Source: Acidovorax sp. Leaf160 (GTDB lineage Bacteria > Pseudomonadota > Gammaproteobacteria > Burkholderiales > Burkholderiaceae_C). Taken from it: a stretch of 64,000 nt of DNA. A model generated the notes under the pieces. The model saw only the letters and a list, made by a program, of their open reading frames with translations, was not told where the DNA came from and ran no database searches. Made by a program: the position numbers and the translations under genes. This document shows, piece after piece, positions 20,476-33,496 of this stretch (the first letter of the stretch is position 1; each line of letters begins with the position of its first letter). The stretch lies in contig NZ_LMOV01000024.1 in NCBI RefSeq assembly GCF_001424265.1, positions 1 through 64,000 on the forward strand, given 5' to 3'.

Positions 20476-20949
20476 ATGCCCCTCATTCAATTGACTCCCG
20501 CCGAGCGCCGGGAACACCGCGCCGAAGCCCACCACCTGGACCCCGTCGTCCTGATCGGCGGCGACGGCCTGACCCCCGCCGTGCAAAAAGAGGTGAACGC
20601 CGCCCTCAACGCGCACGGCCTCATCAAGGTCCGCGTGTTCAACGACGACCGCGTGGCGCGCGAGCAGATCTACCAGCAGCTCGCCAATGACCTGAACGCC
20701 GCTCCCATTCAGCACATCGGCAAGCTGCTGGTGCTGTGGCGGCCGATCCCGCCCAAGGAGAAAACCGTGGACGAGGACCGCATGCCCGGCCCGCGCGACG
20801 TGAAGGTGCTGAAATTCAGCAAGCGCGGCGGCCAGCGTCCAGAAGTCAAGCAGCTGCGGGTGCTGGGCAACCAGCGGCTCACCCCGGGCGGACAGATCAA
20901 GCGCGCCAAACCCAAGCAGAAGTCGGTCAAGAAACGGCAGGCCGATTGA
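20476..20949 (+). CDS. yhbY: YhbY/CRS1-type RNA-binding protein
   Basis: A 157-residue protein with the CRM domain in its first 95 residues ([49 protein letters not shown]). It has a basic low-complexity tail (about 120-157, rich in Lys/Arg/Gln) typical of betaproteobacterial copies. YhbY associates with the pre-50S subunit. It is divergent from rlmE, another 50S assembly factor, and shares the 77-bp intergenic promoter region; GAGATAATAC about 15 bases before the ATG could be its -10. It is coupled to the next gene. Confidence 0.92.
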   Translation: MPLIQLTPAERREHRAEAHHLDPVVLIGGDGLTPAVQKEVNAALNAHGLIKVRVFNDDRVAREQIYQQLANDLNAAPIQHIGKLLVLWRPIPPKEKTVDEDRMPGPRDVKVLKFSKRGGQRPEVKQLRVLGNQRLTPGGQIKRAKPKQKSVKKRQAD

Positions 20950-21692
20950 TGCCTGGCGCCTCGGCGCCGGAGCGCCACGTCATCTGCATGAAGTGGGGCA
21001 CGAAATACGGCCCCGAATACGTCAACCGGCTCTACGCCATGGTGCGCCGCCACCTGAGCGGCGATTTCCGCTTCGTCTGCCTGACGGACGACCCCCAGGG
21101 CATCCGCAGCGAAGTGCTGTGCCTGCCCATTCCGCCGCTCGACCTGCCCGCAGGCATTCCGGAGCGCGGCTGGACCAAGCTCGCCACATTCAGCGCAGAC
21201 CTGCACGGGCTGCGGGGCACGGCGCTGTTCCTGGACGTGGACGTGGTCGTCACCGGCAGCCTGGACGATTTCTTCACGCAGCCGGGCGAATTCGTGATCA
21301 TCCACGACTACAAGCGCCCCTGGCGGGTCACCGGCAACTCGTCGGTCTACCGCTTCGAGATCGGTGCGCACCCGGACGTGCTGGAGTACTTCCGCGGGCA
21401 TTTCGACGAGATCCGAAGCCGGTTCCGCAACGAGCAGGCCTACCTGTCCGACTTCCTGCATCGCCAGAACAAGCTGTCCTACTGGCCCGACGCGTGGTGC
21501 CCGAGCTTCAAATACCACAGCATTCCCGCCTGGCCGTCCAATTACTGGAAGGCGCCGGCAGTGCCGCCGGGCGCACGCATCGTGATCTTCCATGGGGAAT
21601 GCAACCCGCCCGATGCGCTGGCGGGTCGGCGCAACCGGCGGTTTCGGCACATCCAGCCGGCCACCTGGGTGGCCGAGCACTGGCACGAATGA
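20949..21692 (+). CDS. Glycosyltransferase-like protein (GT-A fold)
   Basis: A 247-residue soluble protein whose ATG overlaps the yhbY stop (TGATG). Key features are HVICMKWGTKYGPEYVNRLYAMV at the N-terminus, FRFVCLTDDPQGI, and ALFLDVDVVVTGSLDDFF, where DVD is the metal- and nucleotide-sugar-binding DXD motif. The late FHGECNPPDAL is also characteristic. This resembles a family of uncharacterised glycosyltransferases near rlmE/yhbY. The acceptor is unknown, and no LPS or capsule cluster adjoins. Confidence 0.75.
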   Translation: MPGASAPERHVICMKWGTKYGPEYVNRLYAMVRRHLSGDFRFVCLTDDPQGIRSEVLCLPIPPLDLPAGIPERGWTKLATFSADLHGLRGTALFLDVDVVVTGSLDDFFTQPGEFVIIHDYKRPWRVTGNSSVYRFEIGAHPDVLEYFRGHFDEIRSRFRNEQAYLSDFLHRQNKLSYWPDAWCPSFKYHSIPAWPSNYWKAPAVPPGARIVIFHGECNPPDALAGRRNRRFRHIQPATWVAEHWHE

Positions 21693-21744
21693 GCCAGACA
21701 AAGCAGTAAATCTGCGGGGCGGCCGGCTCGGCGCGCCCTGCCCT

Positions 21745-21774
21745 CCAGCACCAGCACCAGCACCAGCACCAGCA
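21745..21774. repeat. Five tandem copies of CCAGCA
   Basis: A 6-bp unit repeated five times without change in the 127-bp space between two convergent genes. It lies 52 bp from the glycosyltransferase stop and outside any supported gene. It could vary in number by slippage, but no promoter or reading frame depends on it here. Confidence 0.8.
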
Positions 21775-21819
21775 CGAGCCGCAGTGGCCGGGCTGCAGCC
21801 TGGGGCGCACAGCGGACTA

Positions 21820-22275
21820 TCAGTCAGCCGTTGTCGCGGCAGCGGGAGGCAAGGCGGGAGCGGACACCAGCGGCCGGGCGATGCGCCAGAGCACGAGCAG
21901 CGCGCACAGCCACTGGAGCGCATACAGCACCGTGCCGACCGAATGCCAGACCTTGAGGTTCTGCCGGGCGACGATGCGCGGCGACACGCCGTACTGCGAC
22001 ACCAGCGCCAGCAACAGGCCGCCGATGATGAAAACCATAGCAGCGCGCGCCCATGCCTCCTCGACTTCCGCATACTTTCGCTTGGAAAGCACCAGCAGCA
22101 GGGCGCCACATGCTATCGAAATGAAAGTCTGCGCCTCGAAAAGGCGGGCGGCCATGGCCCCCGCCAGCGCAGGCGTGGGCAGGTGCACGAACAGCAGCGG
22201 CACCACCACGAAACCGATGGCCGAGAGGCTGCCCCACCACAACGCGGCAGCCAGAAGGGGCAGACGTTCCTGCAT
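21820..22275 (-). CDS. DUF4149 membrane protein
   Basis: A 151-residue inner-membrane protein with four predicted helices (LLAAALWWGSLSAIGFVVVPLLF; FISIACGALLLVL; AAMVFIIGGLLLALVS; GTVLYALQWLCALLVLWRI). The spacing and conserved Trp/Gly in helix 1 fit DUF4149, found in the same place next to greA in many Burkholderiales. Its function is unknown. It begins 29 bp after greA and is probably cotranscribed. Confidence 0.85.
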   Translation of the reverse strand: MQERLPLLAAALWWGSLSAIGFVVVPLLFVHLPTPALAGAMAARLFEAQTFISIACGALLLVLSKRKYAEVEEAWARAAMVFIIGGLLLALVSQYGVSPRIVARQNLKVWHSVGTVLYALQWLCALLVLWRIARPLVSAPALPPAAATTAD

Positions 22276-22304
22276 GGCGCGCGCCTCTTGCGATTCCTGG
22301 GATC

Positions 22305-22781
22305 TCAGCGGTAGCTGACCGCCACCACGTCGTAGCGACGCAGGCCGCCGGGTGCCTGCACTTCCGCCGTATCGCCCTCCTCCTTGCCGATGAGCGCGCG
22401 GGCGATGGGGCTGGACACATTGATCAGCCCCAGCTTCAGGTCCGCCTCGTCCTCGCCCACGATTTGATAGGTCACGGCCTCGCCGCTCTCCTCGTCTTCC
22501 AGTTCCACCGTCGCGCCGAACACGACCTTGCCGCCAGCATCCAGCTGGGTCGGGTCGATGATCTGCGCGGCAGACAGCTTGCCTTCGACTTCCTGGATGC
22601 GGCCTTCGATGAAGCCCTGGCGATCCTTGGCAGCCTCGTACTCGGCGTTCTCGCTGAGATCGCCCTGCGCGCGCGCTTCTGCGATCGCGTTGATCACAGC
22701 GGGACGCTCAATGGTCTTCAGGCGGTGCAGCTCTTCCTTCAGCTTCTCTGCGCCGCGCTTGGTAATCGGAATGGTGGCCAT
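22305..22781 (-). CDS. greA: Transcription elongation factor
   Basis: A 158-residue GreA. The N-terminal coiled coil (about 1-75, with the acidic tip in [20 protein letters not shown]) enters the RNA polymerase secondary channel to stimulate cleavage of backtracked RNA. The C-terminal FKBP-like domain ([27 protein letters not shown]) binds polymerase. The length is exactly typical. It follows carB on the same strand after a 12-bp hairpin. Confidence 0.96.
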   Translation of the reverse strand: MATIPITKRGAEKLKEELHRLKTIERPAVINAIAEARAQGDLSENAEYEAAKDRQGFIEGRIQEVEGKLSAAQIIDPTQLDAGGKVVFGATVELEDEESGEAVTYQIVGEDEADLKLGLINVSSPIARALIGKEEGDTAEVQAPGGLRRYDVVAVSYR

Positions 22782-22882
22782 GGGTGATCTCTCCGTTCAA
22801 CTCGTTGCCGCGCGACGAACGCGCGGCGCTGCTCGGCGCGCAAGCCACACTGCCTTGCAGTGCCGCGACGCCACCAAAAGCA

Positions 22883-22910
22883 AACCGCCGCGCGTTGCCG
22901 CGCGGCGGTT
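22883..22910 (-). terminator. Strong hairpin between carB and greA
   Basis: A 12-bp perfect GC-rich stem (AACCGCCGCGCG and its complement) with a four-base loop. On the transcribed strand it is followed by TGCTTTT. It probably terminates or attenuates carAB transcription ahead of greA; the weak U-run suggests leakage. Confidence 0.6.
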
Positions 22911-23037
22911 CTTGGTTCGACAGGGGATTATGCCGCGTTTGCAGCTGCACTCTCCCTCTGGAAAGCCCGTGGACCCTGCGGCCGGCACGGGCGGGCCCGG
23001 CGTCCGGGCGGGCCCTGGCGCACAGCCCCGGGCCCTC

Positions 23038-26296
<3,259 letters not shown>

Positions 26297-26304
<8 letters not shown>

Positions 26305-27481
26305 TCTTGTTCTCCGTCTTGTGCTTTTCCATCAGGGCCGTGAAACGGTCGAACAGGTAGGCGATGTCGTGGGGTCCGGGCGAAGCTTCGGGGTGGCCCT
26401 GGAAGCAGAAGGCCGGCCTGTCGGTGCGCTCCAGGCCCTGCAAGGTGCCGTCGAACAGGCTGATGTGCGTCGGGCGCAGCGTGGAGGGCAGCGAGTCGGT
26501 TTCCACCGAGAAGCCGTGGTTCTGGCTGGTGATGCTCACGCGACCGTCGTCCAGATCCTTCACGGGGTGGTTCGCGCCGTGGTGGCTGTTGTCCATCTTG
26601 AAGGTCTTGGCGCCGCTGGCCAGGGCCATGATCTGGTGTCCCAGGCAGATGCCGAAGGTCGGCACGCCAGCATCGATCACCTGGCGCGTGGCTTCGATGG
26701 CGTAGTCGCAGGGCGCCGGATCACCGGGGCCGTTGGCGAGGAACACGCCATCGGGGTTCATCGCCAGCACGTCGGCGGCCGGCGTCTTGGCGGGCACCAC
26801 GGTCAGCTTGCAGCCCCGCTGCGCCAGCATGCGCAGGATGTTCTTCTTCACCCCGAAGTCGTAGGCCACCACGTGGAACCGCGGCTGCTCCAGCCGGCCG
26901 TAGCCCGAGCCCAGCTGCCACTCGGTCTGGTCCCAGACGTAGGAGGTCTTGGTGCTCACGACCTGCGCCAAGTCCAGGCCCTTCATGCTGGGGGCCGCCT
27001 TGGCGGCTGCCAGGGCTTCGTCCACGCGCGCCTGCGTCACGGCCTCGCCCGCCGCCAGGCCCAGGATGGCGCCGTTCTGCGCGCCCTTGTCACGCAGCAG
27101 ACGGGTGAGCTTGCGGGTGTCGATGTTGGCGATGGCGACGGTCTTCTCGCGCACGAGGTACTGCGACAGCGTCTCGGTGCTGCGGAAGTTGCTGGCCAGC
27201 AGCGGCAGATCTTTGATGATGAGGCCGGCAGCGTGGATCTTGTCAGCCTCGATGTCCTCGCCATTGACACCATAGTTGCCCACATGCGGATACGTCAGGG
27301 TGACGATCTGCTGGCAATAGCTGGGGTCGGTGAGGATTTCCTGATAGCCGGTGATGGCGGTGTTGAACACCACTTCGCCGACGGTGGTGCCGGTGGCACC
27401 GATCGAGTTGCCGATAAAGACCGTGCCGTCTGCGAGCGCCAGGATGGCGGGCGGGAAGGATCCCTGTAAAGACAAGAGCAC
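26297..27481 (-). CDS. carA: Carbamoyl-phosphate synthase, small (glutaminase) subunit
   Basis: A 394-residue class-I amidotransferase that releases ammonia from glutamine for CarB. The N-terminal CPSase domain begins with [20 protein letters not shown]. The glutaminase domain has the nucleophile loop GICLGHQI and the His-x-Glu pair in GHPEASPGP. No ATG fits. GTG at 27481 stands 6 bases after GGAG and gives the family length, so the open frame further upstream is not used. A perfect -10 (TATAAT) lies 120 bp before it. Confidence 0.96.
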
Positions 27482-27798
27482 TGGGTTCTCCGAATGGTTA
27501 CGGGTCGCCCGGAGCCCGCAGGAAGGCGTTCCTGAGGACTGCTGCTTGTTGGGGAATTGCTTTGGGTGCGGCCGGGCGACGTTTTTGCGGGAAAGCCCCC
27601 GATTATATCCGCAGGTGCCGGCCGGACCCGCCATGAGCGCGGGATAACCCGCATCGATCACGCCGCCCGGCAGGGTGCCGGGCAGGGTTTCGTGGCGGGC
27701 TGTTTTGCGTGCCGGCCAGGCACGGCGAGCGCCGTCGCTCCCTCACCATCAGGTAGCATGTCCGGTTTCCCCCTCGCCGCGCGAATGCGCGCCTCTCC
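27482..27798. promoter_or_regulatory. carA/crtZ divergent intergenic region
   Basis: 317 bp without a gene. On the minus strand the -10 TATAAT for carA is at 27602-27607 with only a weak -35 17 bases upstream. This leaves a 120-base untranslated leader in which I see no leader peptide or clear pyrimidine attenuator. On the plus strand nothing better than AGGTAGCAT about 45 bases before crtZ suggests its promoter. This gap marks the left edge of the carotenoid cluster. Confidence 0.5.
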
Positions 27799-28299
27799 AT
27801 GGACACGCCACTCGCCTCGCTCGGAATCCTGGTTGCCACGGTGGCCGGCATGGAGGTTTTCGCGTGGGCTGCGCACCGCTGGATCATGCACGGCTGGGGC
27901 TGGGGCTGGCACCGCTCCCACCACGAGCCCGCGACGGGCTGGTTCGAGAAGAACGACCTCTATGCGGTGGTGTTTGCTGGCGTGGCGATCGTGCTGATCG
28001 CCCTGGGAACGTCGGGGCACTGGCCGCTGCAGTGGGTGGGCGCGGGAATGACGCTGTACGGCGCGCTCTATTTCTTCGTGCATGACGGGCTGGTGCACAA
28101 GCGGTGGCCGTGGCGCTGGGTGCCACGGTCCGGCTACCTGAAACGCCTCTACCAGGCCCATCGCCTGCACCACGCGGTGCATGGCCGGGAAGACTGCGTG
28201 TCGTTCGGCTTCCTGTGGGCGCCTGCGCCGGATCGGCTCAAGCAGCGCCTGCAGCAAGTGCAGCGACTGCGCAAGGAACGCCGCCCGAGCCGGGGCTGA
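27799..28299 (+). CDS. crtZ: Beta-carotene 3-hydroxylase
   Basis: A 166-residue di-iron membrane hydroxylase that converts beta-carotene via beta-cryptoxanthin to zeaxanthin. The fatty-acid-hydroxylase histidine clusters are all present: HRWIMHG and HRSHH near the N-terminus, FVHDGLVHKR in the middle, and HRLHHAVHGRED near the C-terminus. They are separated by membrane helices (AVVFAGVAIVLIALG, GAGMTLYGALYFF). It is the only crt gene on this side pointing right and converges tail-to-tail with crtB 24 bp away, the arrangement of Pantoea-type crt clusters. Confidence 0.93.
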   Translation: MDTPLASLGILVATVAGMEVFAWAAHRWIMHGWGWGWHRSHHEPATGWFEKNDLYAVVFAGVAIVLIALGTSGHWPLQWVGAGMTLYGALYFFVHDGLVHKRWPWRWVPRSGYLKRLYQAHRLHHAVHGREDCVSFGFLWAPAPDRLKQRLQQVQRLRKERRPSRG

Positions 28300-28323
28300 G
28301 CGGCTGTCCCCTGCCCTCTTCGC

Positions 28324-29274
28324 TCAGACCGGGCGCTGAAAGAGTTGCGGATCTCTTGGCGCCGGACCGTGCGTCCTGGACGCGACAGCCTGCGCGGCGG
28401 CAGCCACCACCCAGCCGATTTTTTCCACGCCCGACGTGCGGGCGCGGGTGTCCCATGCGGCAGGACCGCGGTGGTGCACCTTGCGACCAATGGCCCGGTA
28501 GACGCAACGCGCCGTGGCAATCGACCAGGCGGAGCGTAGCGGCAGCGAAGGCAGACCCGCCATCGCCGAGTCATAGTACGGCTCGGCCGTCTGTACCAAC
28601 CGCTGGGCCACGCGCGCCAGCGCCGCGCGGTGCTGCGGTTCCGCCAGCCGCGCGTCACTTGGCAGGCCTTCGGCGGCCAGCCAGTCGGCAGGCAGGTACA
28701 CGCGGCCGATGGCGGCGTCCTCGACCACGTCCCGGGCGATGTTGGTGAGCTGGAACGCCATGCCCAGGTCGCAGGCACGATCCAGCGTGGGCGCATCGCT
28801 GCGGCCCATGATCTGCGACATCATCACGCCGACGACGCCGGCCACGCGCCAGCAGTAGGCCAGTATGTCGTCCAGGCTGGCGTAGCGCTGGCCCGCCACA
28901 TCCATGGCGAAGCCGTCCAGGTGGTGCTCGAAATAGACCGGCGCGATGCGGTGGCGCCGCACCACCTCGGCCAGCCCGGCAAAGACCGGGTCGTCCTGCG
29001 GCAGACCGCTGCACGCCTGGCGCGTGGAATGGCGCAACTGGGCAAGCAAGGCAGCGCTGTCACCCGGGTGCGCAGCCCGTTGACCGTGACCCAGGGTCTG
29101 GCCATCCACCACGTCATCACAGTGCCGGCACCATGCATACAGCATCACCGCAGCTTCCCGCACCTCGGGCGCAAACAGCCGGGCCGCGGCGGCGAAGCTG
29201 TGCGAGCCAGTCCGAATCGCCGCATCGCCGTGCGCGATGACCCGGGCCGCCGCAGGCGTGTGCGCGCGCATCAT
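28324..29274 (-). CDS. crtB: Phytoene synthase
   Basis: A 316-residue enzyme that condenses two geranylgeranyl diphosphates head-to-head to phytoene. It has the first Asp-rich motif in MLYAWCRHCDDVVDG and the second in NIARDVVEDAAIGRVYLP, which bind Mg-diphosphate. It starts at the ATG that overlaps the crtI stop (ATGA), so the two are translationally coupled; the open frame upstream lies inside crtI and is ignored. It is the last gene of crtX-Y-I-B. Confidence 0.95.
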   Translation of the reverse strand: MMRAHTPAAARVIAHGDAAIRTGSHSFAAAARLFAPEVREAAVMLYAWCRHCDDVVDGQTLGHGQRAAHPGDSAALLAQLRHSTRQACSGLPQDDPVFAGLAEVVRRHRIAPVYFEHHLDGFAMDVAGQRYASLDDILAYCWRVAGVVGVMMSQIMGRSDAPTLDRACDLGMAFQLTNIARDVVEDAAIGRVYLPADWLAAEGLPSDARLAEPQHRAALARVAQRLVQTAEPYYDSAMAGLPSLPLRSAWSIATARCVYRAIGRKVHHRGPAAWDTRARTSGVEKIGWVVAAAAQAVASRTHGPAPRDPQLFQRPV

Positions 29275-30770
29275 CGGCCCGCCTCCTCGAGCATCAGGCC
29301 GGCGGTGGCCTTGGCGGAGCCGACCACGCCCGGGACGCCCGCGCCCGGATGCGTGCCGGCACCGACGATGTAGAGGTTGGGAATCTCCGCATCGCGGTTG
29401 TGCGGGCGGAACCATGCACTCTGGGTCAACACCGGCTCAAGGGAGAAGGCGGAGCCGTGGTGCGCGTTCAGCTCGTCCCGGAAGTCGGCTGGCGTGAACA
29501 TCCGGCTGGTGACCAGGCTCTCGCGCAGGCCCGGCATGTAGTGCGCTTCCAGGTAGTCGAAGATGCGGTCGCGCAGGCGTGGCCCTTCCACCGACCAGTC
29601 GACCGGCGCATTGCCCAGGTGCGGCACCGGGGCCAGCACGTAGTGGCTGGAGCAGCCGGCAGGCGCGAGCGACGGGTCGGTGGCGCAGGGCGCATGGAGG
29701 TAGAGCGAAAAATCCTCGGGGATTTCGCTGCCGTGAAAAATGTCCCGGATCAATTCGCGGTAGCGCGCGCCGAAGCACACCGTGTGGTGCCGCAGCTGGG
29801 GCTGTGGCCGTGACAGCCCGAAGTGCACCACGAACAGCGACATGCTGAACCGCTTGCCCTTCAGACGCCGCGCCTCGGCCTGTCCGCGCGGAGTGTGGCC
29901 GAGCAAGCGCTCGTAGGTGTGAACCACGTCCGCGTTCGATGCGACCTGATCGAAGCCATGGGACTGCCCACCGGCCACGACGGCGCTTGCACGGCCCGAC
30001 TGCACCTCGATACGCTCCACCGGCGTGGACAGCCGGAGCGTGCCGCCCATGTCCTCGAAGCAACGCACCATGCCCTGCACCAGCGCACTGGTGCCGCCGC
30101 GCGGAAACCAGACACCCCATTCGCGCTCGAGCGCGTGGATCAGCGCGTAGATGGAACTGGTCTCGAACGGGTTGCCGCCGACGAGGAGCGAGTGGAACGA
30201 AAAGACCTGCCGCAGCTTCTCGTCCTTGATGAACTGCGACACCTTGCTGTAGACGCTGCGCCAGGCCTGCAGCTTCACCAGAGCCGGGCCGGCGGCCACC
30301 ATGTCGCGGAAATTCAAGAAGGGGACGGTGCCGAGCTTGCGGTAGCCCTCTTCGAACACCGCGCGGGAGTACTCCAGAAAGCGTTGGTAACCCTCGACAT
30401 CGTCGGGGGAAAACGCCCGCAGCTGTGCGTCCAGCGCCTGCTGGTCGTTGGCGTAGTCGAGCGTGGTGCCATCCTCCCAGCACAGGCGATAGAAAGGCGC
30501 GACCGGCAGCAGCTCCACATAGTCGGCCAGCGATCGGCCGGAGAGCGCGAACAGCTCCTCCAGCGCCGAAGGGTCGGTGATCACCGTCGGCCCGGCATCG
30601 AACGTGAAGCCTTGGTCGCGATAGACATAGGCCCGCCCGCCGGGCTTGTCACGCGACTCGAAGACCGTGGTCTGCACACCAGCGGCCTGCAGGCGCATGG
30701 CGAGCGCCAGGCCGCCGAAGCCCGAACCGATGACTGCGGCAGTGGCCGCTGAAGAAGAGGAAGGATTCAT
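29271..30770 (-). CDS. crtI: Phytoene desaturase (lycopene-forming)
   Basis: A 499-residue FAD enzyme that introduces four double bases' worth of desaturation, turning phytoene into lycopene. It has the dinucleotide fold [17 protein letters not shown] with downstream [10 protein letters not shown], and the C-terminal carotenoid-desaturase signature [20 protein letters not shown]. Length and motifs are those of bacterial CrtI. The ATG overlaps the crtY stop by four bases. Pfam-type amine-oxidase motifs are intact, so it should be active. Confidence 0.95.
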   Translation of the reverse strand: MNPSSSSAATAAVIGSGFGGLALAMRLQAAGVQTTVFESRDKPGGRAYVYRDQGFTFDAGPTVITDPSALEELFALSGRSLADYVELLPVAPFYRLCWEDGTTLDYANDQQALDAQLRAFSPDDVEGYQRFLEYSRAVFEEGYRKLGTVPFLNFRDMVAAGPALVKLQAWRSVYSKVSQFIKDEKLRQVFSFHSLLVGGNPFETSSIYALIHALEREWGVWFPRGGTSALVQGMVRCFEDMGGTLRLSTPVERIEVQSGRASAVVAGGQSHGFDQVASNADVVHTYERLLGHTPRGQAEARRLKGKRFSMSLFVVHFGLSRPQPQLRHHTVCFGARYRELIRDIFHGSEIPEDFSLYLHAPCATDPSLAPAGCSSHYVLAPVPHLGNAPVDWSVEGPRLRDRIFDYLEAHYMPGLRESLVTSRMFTPADFRDELNAHHGSAFSLEPVLTQSAWFRPHNRDAEIPNLYIVGAGTHPGAGVPGVVGSAKATAGLMLEEAGR

Positions 30771-31999
30771 TCAGGGGATGCCGTGACAGATGGACGAAAC
30801 GAAGAATCGGAAGGCGCGTCCGGTACGGGATGCAGCGCTGCACGAATGGCAGCCGCCACGGGCACTGGCGGGCGGCCCGTCAGGACGCGGGCTTTGTCTC
30901 GCCAGGTGGGCCGACCTGCGTAGAAGCGGTGGATGAGGCCTGCCTTCAGCCGGTAGAAGCGCTCCATCACCACCCGCCGCGCGGCGGGTTCTGCCGCCAG
31001 GAACAGCATGCGGTTGAGCAGGCGAAAGAACCCGTCGGACTTCCACTGAGCGACGGCAGCGGCGCGCACGGCGGAGAACACCTGCGCCGGGTCGTCCCAG
31101 GCGCTGCGCGGCAAGGCCGCCAGATGATCCGCCAGCCGGACCGCCTGCGCCAGCGAATAGCCCGTGGTGGGATGGAACAGGGCAGCGGCCAGCCCGGCTT
31201 TCGGCACGCCTTGAGCGTCACGCCAGAGGCTTTCGACATCGCCGGCAAGTGCAATCGGCAGCACGCCCTCTTCTTCTCGCAGCAACTCGGCCACACGCCA
31301 CCCGCGGCCAGCCACGTAGTCTGCGATGTGCGCGCGGAGCCGCTCTCGCGACAGGTCGCTGCCGTCGGCGTAGACGGTGTCTTCCACCAGCACGGTATCT
31401 GCCGTGAACGGCAGCACATAGACGAAGCGATAGCCGTCGACCTGATCGACGGTGGCGTCCATCAGCATCGGCGCGGTGAGACCGTGGTGCCGTTCGAGAC
31501 GCAGCTCCTGGCCGAGAAATTTCTGGAATCTCAATGCCAGGTGGGCCGTCTCCGGCGCGCCCCGTGCGTCGATCACCGCGCGGGACCGCAGCACCTGTCC
31601 ATTCTTGAGATGCACACTGGTAGGCGCGACGGTATCGACCTGGCAACCGAGCCGAACATCGACGCCGGTTCGCGTGCGCAGGAATTCATCGAAGCGGTCG
31701 GAGGTGACGCTGCAGTAATCGCCTTCCACGCGGCGCTGGTAGCCGGGAAAGGCGACATCGTGCGCCGGCCATCGGTACACGACCAGCGGGGAGATCCAGG
31801 CCTGTTGGGCCGCGGACAGGTCGGAAGCGTGGAAGCTCCAGGTGTGATTGCCGCCCAGCGTGTCTCCAGCCTCCAGCAGCAGGATACGCATGCCCGGCCG
31901 GGCTTCGCTCAGCCGCCGGGCGATCAGACCATTTGCGAGCCCGCCGCCCACCAGCAGCAGATCGGCGTCCAGGGAACATGCGGCGGCGGTATCACGCAT
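30767..31999 (-). CDS. crtY: Lycopene beta-cyclase
   Basis: A 410-residue CrtY-type cyclase that closes both ends of lycopene to beta-carotene. It has the NAD(P)/FAD-binding [18 protein letters not shown] near the N-terminus, the family motif GGNHTWSFH, the [10 protein letters not shown] segment, and [10 protein letters not shown] late in the protein. The ATG at 31999 lies 8 bp inside the end of crtX. The longer open frame beyond it is a crtX shadow. The Ala/Pro-rich tail after residue 385 is less conserved. Confidence 0.94.
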   Translation of the reverse strand: MRDTAAACSLDADLLLVGGGLANGLIARRLSEARPGMRILLLEAGDTLGGNHTWSFHASDLSAAQQAWISPLVVYRWPAHDVAFPGYQRRVEGDYCSVTSDRFDEFLRTRTGVDVRLGCQVDTVAPTSVHLKNGQVLRSRAVIDARGAPETAHLALRFQKFLGQELRLERHHGLTAPMLMDATVDQVDGYRFVYVLPFTADTVLVEDTVYADGSDLSRERLRAHIADYVAGRGWRVAELLREEEGVLPIALAGDVESLWRDAQGVPKAGLAAALFHPTTGYSLAQAVRLADHLAALPRSAWDDPAQVFSAVRAAAVAQWKSDGFFRLLNRMLFLAAEPAARRVVMERFYRLKAGLIHRFYAGRPTWRDKARVLTGRPPVPVAAAIRAALHPVPDAPSDSSFRPSVTASPE

Positions 32000-33329
32000 G
32001 GATGGCCTGGCTTGTTGCCGCACTGGCGGCCGCAGAACGCGGGTGGACTGACGGCGCGGCCCGCAGGCCTGGTGTAGCCGGGCCGAGAGCCGCCTCCACG
32101 ATGTCCGCCGCCCGTTCAGCGCCGCCCGCAGCAGCGACCTCTCTGCCAAGCACCCGCGTACGCTCGGCAAACTGCGGCTCGCTCAGCAGCGTGCGCAGCG
32201 CACGCCGCATCGCCCGCACGCTGGCAAGCGGCGGAAGCAGCTTGATGCCGGTGCCGGCATGGGCGATGCGCGCAGCCACGCCTGGCTGATCGAAAGCCAG
32301 CGGCAGCGCCAGCTGCGGCGTGCCTGCCTCCAGCGCATCCATCGCCGTGTTCAGGCCCGCATGGGTCACGACCAGATCCGCTCGCGCCAGGGCAGTGCGT
32401 TGCGGCGCAAAGCCGGTCACTGCGCAAGCCCCGGCTTGCACCAGGGCGGCCGCCTGCGCACCGTTCAGACGGTCGCAGTGCGCTATGAGCAATTGCAGGC
32501 CCTCGGCGCGGCACGCGCGCGCAATGCGCTGGAAGAGCCCCAAGCGGCCACCTTGCAAGGTGCCCAGGGACGCGAAGACGAAGGGTCGGGAGTCGTTGAG
32601 TTCAAGGTCCAGCGGTGGTTCCGCCACCAAAGGCCCGCGCAGTGGACCGACATGGTGGAAATGCGCGGGCAGATCCGCGCGGGGGAAGTCGAAACCGGCG
32701 GTGGTCTGGCTGATCTGGGCGATGGGCGAGAGGCAATCGGCCAGCGTGCGCCGGCCTTCCAAGCCGAAATGTTCCGCATGCCGCTGGATCACGCGCTCAT
32801 GGGGTGTCATCAACCAGTCGTACACCCGGGTGCTGCCCTCATTCAGCTGCTCGCCGCGCTGATCCTGGGCGTAACCCCAAGGCATGACCGGCAGCGGCAC
32901 GCGCGGATCGCGGTTCACCGGCAGGGCGCACGCCACCGAAATGAATGGCAAACCCAGACCGGCCGCAAGCAGGCCACCCGCCGCTTCCATCTGGTCGGCG
33001 ACGATGACCTCCACGCCATGCCGCGCCAGCACCGCTGGCGCCTCACGGCACAGCATGTCGGTTCCGCTGGCTACGTCGCCGATCACCCTGCGCAGGCCGC
33101 CGACGCCGCCCGGATTCGCAGCGCGGGCGACGATGGTTTCGAGCTGTCCTGCCGGATGCGTCGATGCACCCAGCGCGTGGAATTCGATGCGCTGGTCATG
33201 CAACAGGGGCGAGACATCTGCCTGATGCAGCCAGCTCACCCGATGGCCCCGGTTCAGCAGCACCGACGCCAGGGCCTCCAACGCGCGCACATGGCTGGTG
33301 AAAGGCGGAGCGATGAAGGCGAAATGCAT
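31992..33329 (-). CDS. crtX: Zeaxanthin glucosyltransferase
   Basis: A 445-residue GT-B glycosyltransferase that adds glucose from UDP-glucose to the hydroxyls of zeaxanthin. The N-terminus [20 protein letters not shown] binds acceptor. The UDP-binding signature runs from [17 protein letters not shown] to [13 protein letters not shown]. The product would be zeaxanthin mono- and diglucosides, polar yellow membrane pigments. It is the first gene of the minus-strand crtX-Y-I-B unit and is divergent from crtE. Confidence 0.92.
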   Translation of the reverse strand: MHFAFIAPPFTSHVRALEALASVLLNRGHRVSWLHQADVSPLLHDQRIEFHALGASTHPAGQLETIVARAANPGGVGGLRRVIGDVASGTDMLCREAPAVLARHGVEVIVADQMEAAGGLLAAGLGLPFISVACALPVNRDPRVPLPVMPWGYAQDQRGEQLNEGSTRVYDWLMTPHERVIQRHAEHFGLEGRRTLADCLSPIAQISQTTAGFDFPRADLPAHFHHVGPLRGPLVAEPPLDLELNDSRPFVFASLGTLQGGRLGLFQRIARACRAEGLQLLIAHCDRLNGAQAAALVQAGACAVTGFAPQRTALARADLVVTHAGLNTAMDALEAGTPQLALPLAFDQPGVAARIAHAGTGIKLLPPLASVRAMRRALRTLLSEPQFAERTRVLGREVAAAGGAERAADIVEAALGPATPGLRAAPSVHPRSAAASAATSQAIHA

Positions 33330-33444
33330 GGGCGTGTGTTCCTGGCGGCAAACCAGGAGCCGACCGGGCTATTGTGTCCACCTCGGCTGTAGGACGCGGG
33401 CCCGAGTTGCGCCCCGCGACCGTTCAAGCGCTGCCTTTGTGACT

Positions 33445-33471
33445 AAGGTGCCAACCTTGGCGTCCGGTTGG
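33445..33471. promoter_or_regulatory. Palindromes in the crtX/crtE divergent promoter
   Basis: The 167-bp space between crtX and crtE holds a 14-bp palindrome AAGGT-GCCA-ACCTT (33445-33458) overlapping a second inverted repeat, CCAACC-N9-GGTTGG (33451-33471). Their location between the two divergent starts makes them candidate operators for joint control of the pigment genes. No -35/-10 pair is convincing, and no regulator gene for them is visible in the window. Confidence 0.4.
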
Positions 33472-33496
33472 CGGGCGCACCAATGAGTGTCACACC

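Noticed and set aside
21745-21774. CRISPR-like repeat
   Set aside because: Six-base units without spacers; a simple tandem repeat.
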